In this document: piece after piece, positions 1 to 5,646 of the stretch | Layout of the letters: every line of letters begins with the position of its first letter | Numbering within the stretch: position 1 is the first letter of the stretch | Source: Dehalococcoidia bacterium | Lineage (GTDB): Bacteria > Chloroflexota > Dehalococcoidia > JACVQG01 > JAHKAY01 | Length of the DNA: 6,498 nt | Direction of reading: 5' to 3' | Assembly: GCA_030744635.1 (NCBI GenBank) | Contig: JASLQE010000050.1 | Coordinates: 1 to 6,498 of the forward strand | Notes under the pieces: model-generated | What the model was told of the DNA's origin: nothing | Databases searched by the model: none | Seen by the model: only the letters and a program-made list of their open reading frames with translations | Translations under genes and position numbers: made by a program

Positions 1-280
1 TCCCCAGGTGCTGAGGAACAGCATCATCGGCGGGTTGGAGATACGAAGGCCCAAAGGCCCGGCGGAGAACCTGATTATTATTGGCTGCGCCTGTTTCGGC
101 ACCGCTCTGCCCGTCCACTCCTACTTTCAATTGCTGGAAGAACTTGATATCAACTATACGGTGCTGCGCAAGGAGTATTGCTGCGGCGCGCCCCTGATTT
201 TGGGGGCACTGCAGGCCGGTGAGGACCGGAAGACCTATGATGACTTCAGCCGTGAGTTCATCGGTCTGAATATTGACTAG
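1..280 (+). pseudogene. CCG-domain Fe-S protein (HdrD/GlpC-like), middle part, ends at in-frame TAG; 5' partial
   Basis: The frame is open from the left edge (first full codon at 2-4), so the N-terminal part lies outside the window. The GTG at 8 is just an internal valine codon. The piece has a beta strand NLIIIGC followed by C27 and C29 (counting from that GTG) and then the diagnostic pair C58-C59 in YCCGAPL. This is the start of a cysteine-rich CCG domain, as found in heterodisulfide reductase HdrB/HdrD, GlpC and related oxidoreductase subunits. Such domains bind an Fe-S cluster and pass electrons in or near the membrane. The frame stops at TAG 278-280 but continues without shift into the next entry, which carries the missing CxxC of the same domain. 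The two pieces are therefore one gene, broken or read through. The family call is fairly sure; the electron partner is unknown because the upstream genes are not visible. Confidence 0.7.
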
Positions 281-748
281 GCCAGGGAAGCCGGATGCAA
301 ACGAATGGTGCATCTGTGTGTCTGGTGCGCTTATTTGTCCAGGCGGTTCTTCCCCAATTCGGACATTGAGCAGGTCTACGCCCCGGACATTCTGTTGGGG
401 CCGCTGCGGGAAAGGAGCCTGAGGCTACCCGACACCTCCATCGGCTACTTCCCTGGCGGCCAGCACCGGAGCTGGCTCTATGCTCCGGACAGGGACTTTG
501 AGTTCAGCTGGCCGGAATACCGGGATTTGCTCGATACGGTGGACGGCATACGGGTGGTTGATATACCCAAGTACTGCTGTGTAGTAGCTCCCGATGCCAT
601 TTTCAACTGGGCGCGGAAGAACCAGGCGAGCAGGCTGGTAACCCCGTGCCTGTCATGCTACGGCGGCCTCAACCGTAGGGCGCCGGACGGGATGCAGGTG
701 GACTCTATTTATGACCTGCTGCTGGAGGCTGTAGCAGCCGGCGGATAG
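281..748 (+). pseudogene. CCG-domain Fe-S protein, C-terminal part, in frame after TAG
   Basis: This is the continuation, in the same frame, of the entry ending at 280. After the TAG the reading is AREAGCKRMVHLCVWC, giving the CxxC that completes the first CCG domain. A second, degenerate CCG domain follows: a YFPGGQHR segment where the family usually has a Y..PC..GR-like motif, then the pair YCC (residues 91-92 from the ATG at 305), then CLSC (115 and 118). The first ligand cysteine of domain two is missing, which may weaken or alter its cluster. The C-terminus (SIYDLLLEAVAAGG, then TAG at 746-748) is a normal helical end. An isolated start at ATG 305 would begin mid-domain and has no convincing ribosome binding site, so a separate gene is unlikely. 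About 105 bases without a visible gene or strong hairpin separate it from the convergent MFS gene. Confidence 0.65.
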
Positions 749-853
749 ACGCCACAAGTACACCGACCGGACTATTGTTTTACTACGAATGTTGAAAAAA
801 GCTGTCGCCGGCCAGCGTCGGAGTGGATAGACAGAGAAGTGGCGGGGCTATGC

Positions 854-2056
854 TCACCGCAGGCGGCGCAGGTCACGGCGTGAGAGGCCTATGAGTATGG
901 CGACGGCCAGCACGGCCACGCCGCTCCACATCAATGCCCGCCCCACCCCCATAAACTCGGCTACCGCACCCACCGGTACCGTGCCCACCGAGTTCATGGC
1001 GAAGGTGAGCATGAAGAAGCTGAGGACCCGGCCTCGGAACTCGTTGCTCACCGAGGTCTGTATGAGGATGTTGTTCAGGGTCATGAACCCGGTGCTGGTC
1101 AGCCCCAGCAGCAGCAATAGCGGTATGGCCATGGTGAGGCTGGTGGACAGTGAGAATACGATGAGCCCCACCCCCCAGCCCGCCGCTGCCATCAATAGCA
1201 GCAACCCCTTTCTGCCCGAGCTACCCAGGGAGGCTATGGAAAGGCTGCCTACGATGGCCCCTAACCCCACCGCGCTCATCAGCATCCCGTAGCCCGCGGG
1301 GCCCTGTTTCAGCGCCTCCACGGCGAACGCCGGCATCAGGTTGCGGAACGGCAACCCCAGAAACAGGGTGGCCAGGGCCATGACCAGCAGCCAGAACACC
1401 AGCCGGTTGTTCCAGACATACTTGAAACCATTGGTGATGTCCTGAGCTGGAGATGAGGTTGTCGCGGGCCGGGCGGGAGGCTCTTGCGTGCGCAAAACAA
1501 CGACAAGAATCGAGACCCCAAAACCAAGGGCGATGAGGTAGTACATCCAGTCCACCCCTATGGTGCTGATGAGGACACCGGCCAGGGCGGGGGCGATAAG
1601 ACGCATGGAGTTCATGGCCCCGGAGTTCAAGGCGACGGCGTTGGCGATGTGTTCCGGCCCCGCAAGCTCAAAGATGAACGACTGGCGGCTGGGCATGTGC
1701 AGGCCGATAGCGGTCCCGGCTACCACACCGCTTACTATGAGGTGCCAGAAGGCGATGTGCCCCGTTGCCACCAGAAGGCCGATGACCACGGCCCCCAGTG
1801 CTGAGACCGCTTGCATGCTAATCATGATACCCCGACGGCTCATTCGGTCGGCGGCAACGCCGCCCGGCAGGGAGAAAAGCAGCATGGGCAGCCCCCACGA
1901 AGCTACTGCAATACCCACGGCCAGGGGTGATTCGGTAAGCTCGTAGGCCAGCCAGCCCCGGACCACCTGCTGTCCCTGGAAGGACAGGCCGCTGGTCAGG
2001 ATGCTGACCATAAACCAGCGGTAACCCGGGAGTGAAAGGGCCTGAAAGGTACGCAA
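854..2056 (-). CDS. MFS transporter, EntS/MFS_3-like exporter
   Basis: A 400-residue integral membrane protein with the pattern of 12 hydrophobic helices in two six-helix halves, joined by a polar loop at about 188-210 (rich in Pro, Ala, Thr, Ser). Family signs are the motif-A loop between helices 2 and 3 (GGVAADRMSRRG, about 65-76), PSRQSFIFEL at 122-131 and the second-half loop EFRGRVLS at 339-346. These are typical of the enterobactin-exporter/MFS_3 branch, proton-driven exporters of siderophores, drugs or macrolide-like compounds. The substrate cannot be read from sequence. The first in-frame start is TTG at 2056, with a TAG three codons upstream and no Shine-Dalgarno sequence. An internal ATG sits at residue 16, but starting there would cut helix 1. 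The N-terminus may have lost a few residues where the transposase remnant abuts it. The stop is TGA. It converges with the Fe-S gene. Confidence 0.85.
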   Translation of the reverse strand: MRTFQALSLPGYRWFMVSILTSGLSFQGQQVVRGWLAYELTESPLAVGIAVASWGLPMLLFSLPGGVAADRMSRRGIMISMQAVSALGAVVIGLLVATGHIAFWHLIVSGVVAGTAIGLHMPSRQSFIFELAGPEHIANAVALNSGAMNSMRLIAPALAGVLISTIGVDWMYYLIALGFGVSILVVVLRTQEPPARPATTSSPAQDITNGFKYVWNNRLVFWLLVMALATLFLGLPFRNLMPAFAVEALKQGPAGYGMLMSAVGLGAIVGSLSIASLGSSGRKGLLLLMAAAGWGVGLIVFSLSTSLTMAIPLLLLLGLTSTGFMTLNNILIQTSVSNEFRGRVLSFFMLTFAMNSVGTVPVGAVAEFMGVGRALMWSGVAVLAVAILIGLSRRDLRRLR

Positions 2057-2069
2057 CGGGGACTATATA

Positions 2070-2298
2070 CTTGACACGGACGGTGGTCTTGGAGCACCTA
2101 AAGGAAGGTGCCCGAACGCTCTATCGTGGGTTCCTATCACGAGATCAGCACAAAGCACTTAGATGCTACCTTGACGAACTGGAACGGCGTTACAATAACC
2201 GTGATAACCCCTTCCTGTTTCGTGATACGCTATTGAAGCTTATCCAGTCTGAGAATCTCCCGTATCAGGAAGTTGTAGCCGATGGCGTATCTCCCTGA
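2070..2298 (+). pseudogene. IS1595/ISXO2-type transposase, C-terminal remnant
   Basis: The only recognisable part is the C-terminal tail: YLDELERRYNNRDN followed by a short helix and LPYQEVVADG. IS1595-family DDE transposases end with a very similar block (H..RY.DEF.FRYNNR, a helix, then KRLTY.ELV). The DDE catalytic core is absent. Upstream the frame runs into the start of the opposite-strand MFS gene, so the element is truncated at its 5' end. The nominal ATG at 2032 overlaps that gene and is probably meaningless. The stop (TGA 2296-2298) sits inside an imperfect inverted repeat. No terminal inverted repeats or target-site duplication were recognised. The 3' end overlaps the tail of the opposite-strand collagen-like gene. 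The family assignment rests on one short block and is moderate. Confidence 0.5.
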
Positions 2299-2491
2299 GA
2301 CGGGCCAAACGTCTATCCACAGAAATACGTATGGCGGCGGCATCAGTTCCCCACCCGTGGTAACGCAACTTCTCATCATATGTCATAGCCCCTTGGTCAC
2401 CCGTGATATGCTTAGCATGTTCAGGCATTACATCCCAAACAAGCTTGCTCACATTGTCTAACCATTTGCGAACGCTAAATCCACGTTGCCC
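2240..2491 (-). pseudogene. C-terminal part of the collagen-like membrane protein, in frame after TGA
   Basis: This frame directly continues the upstream piece (2492-2944) past the TGA at 2492-2494, reading GQRGFSVRKWLDNVSKL and then a charged, mostly helical region (MPEHAKHITGDQ, MTYDEKLRYHGWGTD, SVDRRLARLREIRHRL). It stops at 2240. A possible separate start is GTG at 2452, but it lacks a clear ribosome binding site and would leave out coding-like sequence before it. The amino-acid composition looks like real protein, and third positions are less GC-rich than in the epimerase or MFS genes, as in the first piece. No family was recognised. The last dozen codons overlap the opposite-strand transposase remnant, so the native C-terminus may have been replaced. 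It may be the second half of one protein inactivated by a single nonsense change, or a short gene of its own. Confidence 0.4.
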
Positions 2492-2944
2492 TCAATGGGA
2501 AGTGTCCCACCGCATACGCATCTTATCACATAAGTCGTCTACCTCCTGAATAAGAGCGTTAAGCACCTCCACTGCATTCGCATGGAGACTTGCCTTGCCG
2601 CCACCAGGAGGGCCAGCAGGACCAACAGTTCCAGTAGGCCCCGTAGTTCCAACAGGCCCAGGACGACCGGTAGCCCCAAGAGGGCTAACTCGGGCTGGCT
2701 CTGCCTTCAAGAGCGCCCATGTCACGAGACCGATGCCCCCCAATAGTAATGCCAAGTACCCGATTGGCTCAGTAAAATACCCAAAGATAGTGGGTATCTT
2801 ATCTAAGAGGAATTCCACCGTATCCCAGTTTCCAATCCAACGCCAAACAACACCCAAGATTGATAGCAAAGTTGCGACGAACCCCAGAATTGCCTTGGGG
2901 GTTTTGAGCCGACTGAGACGCTCCTTGGTAGCAACCCCCCGATT
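2492..2944 (-). CDS. Two-TM protein with collagen-like Gly-X-Y linker (N-terminal part)
   Basis: Function not recognised. From the TTG at 2869 it reads as 125 residues, but the frame is open back to 2944, and the extra codons (KERLSRLKTPKAILGFVATL) complete the first membrane helix, so TTG 2869 is probably not the true start. The order is: transmembrane helix AILGFVATLLSILGVVWRWI, a short loop, a second helix IGYLALLLGGIGLVTWALL (about 36-54 from TTG), then nine uninterrupted Gly-X-Y triplets (residues 65-91, positions 2597-2677; GAT GRP GPV GTT GPT GTV GPA GPP GGG), then a helical tail (NAVEVLNALIQEVDDLCDKM) ending at TGA 2492-2494. Bacterial collagen-like repeats are usually flexible or trimerising stalks. 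No ATG, GTG or TTG exists upstream in frame. A GTG at 2951 would fit if the G6 run at 2935-2940 had one base fewer. Codon use is lower in GC at third positions than in the neighbours, hinting at acquisition. Confidence 0.5.
   Translation of the reverse strand, partial: NRGVATKERLSRLKTPKAILGFVATLLSILGVVWRWIGNWDTVEFLLDKIPTIFGYFTEPIGYLALLLGGIGLVTWALLKAEPARVSPLGATGRPGPVGTTGPTGTVGPAGPPGGGKASLHANAVEVLNALIQEVDDLCDKMRMRWDTSH
2597..2677 (-). repeat. Collagen-like Gly-X-Y coding repeat
   Basis: Nine consecutive Gly-X-Y codon triplets in the two-TM protein. At DNA level an 18-base period is visible: GTTCCAGTAGGCCC at 2628-2641 and GTTCCAACAGGCCC at 2646-2659 on the plus strand. The array is short and could expand or contract by slippage. 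Confidence 0.75.
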
Positions 2945-2945
2945 C

Positions 2946-2964
2946 TACCACACCGTGTGTGGTA
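2946..2964. promoter_or_regulatory. Perfect 8-bp inverted repeat, possible operator
   Basis: TACCACAC at 2946-2953 and GTGTGGTA at 2957-2964 are exact inverted copies around the spacer CGT. An AT-rich TATATA (2963-2968) touches it. Read on the minus strand this gives a -10-like element and then the dyad at the 5' end of the collagen-like gene, so a repressor site over the promoter or start is plausible. This is inferred from symmetry and position only; no regulator is visible nearby. Confidence 0.35.
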
Positions 2965-3078
2965 TATAAGCCCAGAATAATCGTTGTTGAACCACCTCTG
3001 TGTTGCTACATTCCGGGGTGGGGCTGCAATGCCGGCGTAGTGGGAGCGTCGCTGTCCGGCGAGTTCGCGGGCACGGTC

Positions 3079-4008
3079 CTACCGGTAGAAGTTGACCATG
3101 TGGGCTATGCCGTCGGCCATGGTGAAGCGGGGCTCCCAGCCCAAGTCGCGCCTGAAGGTGTAGCCATCCAGGTGGCCGGGAAGGCCGGGGTCCGGGTAGC
3201 CCTCATCGAAGGTCACCGGGGAGCCCGGGAAATAGCCCAGCACCATGTCCACCACCTCGCGGGTGGTCTTCACCTCGCCGCTGAGGGTGTAGGCCAGCTC
3301 ACCGGTGCGGGGTGTGGTGGTCGTCAGCACCACCGCCTCCGCAATATCCTCCACATGGAGCCAGCTGGAGAGCTGCTGGCCGGTGGGTGCCTGGGCGGGG
3401 CGGCCCTGCGCTAGGTCCATGACCAGGCGGGTGAGGAAGCTGGACCACCCCCTCACCGCCCCCGGGCCGTAGACCACCGGGAACCGTAGTCCCACAGGCT
3501 CCAGGCCGTAGCTGCGGGAATAGCGTCGGGCCACCACCTCGTTCACCACTTTGCAGGCCCCGTAGATAACGGTGGGGTCGTAGGCGGCATCGCTGGCCAC
3601 CACATTACCGGCGTCGTAGCTGCGGGGGCCGAATACGGCTATGGAACTGGCCCACACCACCCGGTGTGCTCCCCACTCGCAGGCGGCCTCGAAGACATTG
3701 TTGGTGCCCTCGCAGTTGACCTTGGTGGCCAGGGTGGGGTTGAACTCCGTGTCCCGGCCGAGCATATAGGCCAGGTGGATGACCTTCTGCACCCCTCGTC
3801 CCCTGCCGGCCCTCAGAAGCTGGCCCAGGTCAATCACATCCCCCTGCACCACCTTTACCGCCGCCATGTTTTTATGGCCTACGACGTGCTCCAGATAGGC
3901 GGGGTTGGGGGCCAGGTCATAAGATACGGCGCTGTCGCCTCGCTCCGTAAGCTGCTTGATGACATGGGCACCGATAAACCCCGTGCCCCCCGTGACCAGA
4001 TAGACCAT
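3079..4008 (-). CDS. NAD-dependent epimerase/dehydratase (extended SDR)
   Basis: An intact 309-residue cytosolic extended short-chain dehydrogenase, of usual length for the family. The Rossmann glycine motif GGTGFIG is at residues 7-13. D31 at the end of strand two (SYDLA) favours NAD over NADP. GDVID at 56-60 and HLA at 78-80 follow, with the active-site serine in SSIAVFG (121-127) and the catalytic Y149-x3-K153 in YGACK. RFPVVYGPG (175-183) and WLHVEDIAEA (216-225) are the usual substrate-domain motifs. Family members epimerise, dehydrate or oxidise nucleotide sugars or related substrates; the exact substrate cannot be told. The ATG at 4008 is supported by a strong GGAGGG ribosome binding site about five bases upstream. 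The stop is TAG. It lies 26 bases downstream of the 229-residue gene on the same strand, so the two are probably co-transcribed. Base composition is strongly GC-rich at third positions. Confidence 0.9.
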   Translation of the reverse strand: MVYLVTGGTGFIGAHVIKQLTERGDSAVSYDLAPNPAYLEHVVGHKNMAAVKVVQGDVIDLGQLLRAGRGRGVQKVIHLAYMLGRDTEFNPTLATKVNCEGTNNVFEAACEWGAHRVVWASSIAVFGPRSYDAGNVVASDAAYDPTVIYGACKVVNEVVARRYSRSYGLEPVGLRFPVVYGPGAVRGWSSFLTRLVMDLAQGRPAQAPTGQQLSSWLHVEDIAEAVVLTTTTPRTGELAYTLSGEVKTTREVVDMVLGYFPGSPVTFDEGYPDPGLPGHLDGYTFRRDLGWEPRFTMADGIAHMVNFYR

Positions 4009-4034
4009 GTTTCCCTCCCTGCGGGGTGTTCCGG

Positions 4035-4724
4035 TTACTCAGGTTCTTCGTTAGGTAGTGATGGTGCGGGCAGCACCACCGGTGAGGATGTCCCCGCCGA
4101 CGGCCGCGAAAGCAGCGCCTTGTGCCACTGCTGAAGCCTGGACTTGGAGGCCCTGGAGATGAATCCCCGCACCCCGGCCTCGGCCAGCCTGCCCACCTCC
4201 TCGCCGCTCAGCTCCGAGGATACCCATGCCAGCAGGGGTTTTCCCAGCAGAGCCGACAGGCGGTGGCAGTCCATCAGGTAGCGGATGCTCAGCGGGGAAC
4301 TCTGTAGGTCCAGTGCGGCGGCATCGGACACATTTCCCAGGGCCCTTATATGGCTATCGGGGAGGTCTGGGTTGACCATGAGCAGCTTGCCCATACCGGT
4401 GTCCAGGGCCACCGCCGGGGACTCCAGGGAGGCGAGCAATACGAAATCGCAGCCCAGCTCCTTCAGCTGGGAAGCCTCCTGTGGGTTCAATTCGTCTATG
4501 AAAACCCCCCAGGGGGCGTCCCCGGTGGGAGGGGTTAGCTGCTCCAGAGGCTTACCGGTGTTTTCTACCAGCGCCGCACCGGCCCCCTCGGGGGCTGCCT
4601 TCCCCGGCCCCAATGTGGGGATGAGAAGCACGGGTGGCTCCTGAGGTGTGGTGTGGGGCTGGAAACCCAGGGGTGACGCGGTCCCTTTTGAAAGCCGCTT
4701 CAGCTTTTCAGTGAGTTGGCTCAT
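4035..4724 (-). CDS. Uncharacterised alpha/beta (TIM-barrel-like) protein
   Basis: A 229-residue soluble protein with no signal peptide or membrane segment; not recognised as a named family. Residues 1-70 are a charged N-terminal helix (LTEKLKRLSK) and a Pro/Gly-rich linker around the strand VLLIP (32-36). From about 72 to 190 there is a regular strand-helix alternation: WGVFI (72-76), DFVLL (93-97), KLLMV (113-117), AAALD (135-139), LLAWV (164-168) and VRGFI (185-189), each followed by a helix. This looks like five or six units of a beta/alpha barrel. The last helix-strand unit (EEVGRLAEAGVRGFIS) resembles the phosphate-binding end of TIM barrels, but no catalytic set is obvious. The tail is low-complexity, rich in Pro and Ser. 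ATG 4724 is preceded by GGGAAAGAG, a modest ribosome binding site. The stop is TAA, 26 bases before the epimerase start, suggesting a shared operon and perhaps a shared pathway. Confidence 0.75.
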   Translation of the reverse strand: MSQLTEKLKRLSKGTASPLGFQPHTTPQEPPVLLIPTLGPGKAAPEGAGAALVENTGKPLEQLTPPTGDAPWGVFIDELNPQEASQLKELGCDFVLLASLESPAVALDTGMGKLLMVNPDLPDSHIRALGNVSDAAALDLQSSPLSIRYLMDCHRLSALLGKPLLAWVSSELSGEEVGRLAEAGVRGFISRASKSRLQQWHKALLSRPSAGTSSPVVLPAPSLPNEEPE

Positions 4725-4862
4725 GGTCTCTTTCCCAGGTCAGCGGTGGGGGGTAGCCCCGATATTGGAGATTTTTGATTCGGGGTGCCGTCCATCTGGC
4801 CCGGTATCACCAGCCACGCCTTTAAAACATGTCCTTGGTGATTTAGTGACATGGTGTATCTA

Positions 4863-5105
4863 TCATGCCAGCCCGTGCTGGGGGGTGTCAATCAGCCAGG
4901 AAGCGCATTGGTCGCTTGGCCCATAATAAACCTCTGGCCGTTCCCCTTGGTGTCTCTTGGAGAAATACCGGAACCGGTGCATACGGGTGTCATAGAAAGG
5001 GTAGTCGACTACGATATCTTGCCATGGCTTGTGAAAGTTGACGACACATAGCCCTCGCAGTTGAAACTGGTAATAATACAGTGCGGATAGCGAATGGACA
5101 CCGCC
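4863..5105 (-). other. Start-less open frame of 80 codons, possible gene remnant
   Basis: The minus strand is open from just after the TAG at 5106-5108 to TGA at 4863-4865, with protein-like composition (many aromatic residues: YYYQFQ, VDYPFYDTRMHRFRYF, EVYYG). The only start codons fall well inside, there is no ribosome binding site, and it is in frame with the end of the pseudogene upstream. It could be the body of a decayed gene or chance: an open frame of this length is not rare in GC-rich DNA. No family was recognised. A hairpin CCAGC-CCGT-GCTGG at 4868-4881 overlaps its end. Positions 4725-4862 show nothing else beyond a weak dyad (CCCCGA 4757-4762 with TCGGGG 4780-4785). Confidence 0.2.
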
Positions 5106-5425
5106 CTATGGGGAAGATGGGGAAGAGGATGCCCAGGGGCAAAGACTGTCCTGGTTGGGTTCCTTTTGGTATCGCTGCTCTGCAGTGGCTATGGCTTCTT
5201 GGAGCGGGACGATGGGCTTCACCACTACCGTGTTCCATTTCCATAAGCCCAAGCTCCATGACTATTGTGTTGACCCCCCCCCTGGGCGGAAGCGCCGTGT
5301 GCCGTCATAACCTGGCCCAATTTCTGCATCCCTTGCGACATCTTCTCCCTTAGCGCTGGAACGGCTGCAGGGCATGTTTCCGGACTATGGGTTGCCACGA
5401 CCATGTGAAGCAATCGCCACCTCAT
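5106..5425 (-). pseudogene. Decayed small protein (VVATHSPETCPA family), frameshifted and internally deleted
   Basis: Three reading-frame segments join into one plausible protein. Segment A, from ATG 5425 (or ATG 5404), reads MVVATHSPETCPA and MQKLGQVMTAHGASAQGG, then hits a run of nine G (minus strand of 5274-5282). Segment B, in another frame, reads VNTIVMELGLME. Segment C, reached by skipping one A in GGAAATGG (about 5234-5241), reads WNTVVVKPIVPLQEAIATAE and ends at TAG 5106-5108. I recall small stand-alone proteins of roughly 90-100 residues with this order (THSPE.CP near the start, a helix, HG....GGW, a central strand, MELGLM.WNTV, P...LQEA at the end), probably of ferredoxin-like fold; this is memory, not a search. 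About 20 central residues appear to be missing at the G9 run. It lies about 220 bases downstream of the DUF35-type gene, so it may once have belonged to that acyl-CoA operon. Confidence 0.5.
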
Positions 5426-5496
5426 TTGCTCACAATATGGTGGCAGGATGATAGCATAAGATTGCCTGAAATAACAATCCCTTTGTCACATTAACC

Positions 5497-5530
5497 GCAG
5501 GTTAAAACCTGCCCGCTTCTTTTTCTGTTT
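5497..5530 (+). terminator. Hairpin followed by T-rich tract
   Basis: GCAGGTT (5497-5503) and AACCTGC (5506-5512) are perfect inverted copies, followed on the plus strand by CCGCTTCTTTTTCTGTTTT. The stem is short (six usable pairs with a four-base loop) and the T tract begins a few bases late. It points away from the minus-strand genes, and no plus-strand gene is visible upstream of it, so it may be a relic, an antisense terminator or chance. On the minus strand no T tract follows. Confidence 0.3.
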
Positions 5531-5646
5531 TGTGCTCCCTTGTCAGGGATACTGTCGGATAGCATAGATGAGATGTGGCGGCGTTATGGAATTGCGGGAT
5601 TGTGCTGTCTGTGGCCTGGCGGGGGGGCGCTGTGGATTCAGGCGGA

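Noticed and set aside
891..1946. Plus-strand open frames opposite the MFS gene
   Set aside because: Antisense shadows of a gene with clear MFS motifs; their composition is not protein-like.
2062..2068. Leaderless promoter (TATATA) for the MFS gene
   Set aside because: There is no matching -35 box, and TTG is a poor start for a leaderless transcript.
2071..2076. TTGACA as a plus-strand -35 box
   Set aside because: No TATAAT-like hexamer lies 16-18 bases downstream, and the following frame is a transposase remnant.
2259..2304. Imperfect inverted repeat CCCGTATCAGG / CCTGAGACGGG as an IS end or terminator
   Set aside because: Ten of eleven positions match, but both arms flank the end of the transposase frame, with no T tract and no second copy at the other end. 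It may be chance.
2492..2494. TGA read as selenocysteine in the collagen-like gene
   Set aside because: Only a weak 4-bp stem (AACG/CGTT) follows on the minus strand, no selenoprotein motif surrounds it, and the position looks like an ordinary Trp or Arg codon change.
2597..2677. Gly-X-Y repeat as a CRISPR or minisatellite array
   Set aside because: The periodicity is explained by Gly-X-Y codons; there are no spacers and the units are too short.
2959..4134. Long plus-strand open frames (2959-3414, 3664-4134) opposite the epimerase
   Set aside because: They are shadows of the GC-rich epimerase gene on the other strand, with no motifs or ribosome binding sites.
4851..5051. Plus-strand 66-residue frame ending IERVVDYDILPWLVKVDDT
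   Set aside because: The end looks protein-like, but there is no ribosome binding site or family match, and it overlaps an equally plausible minus-strand frame. Not supported.
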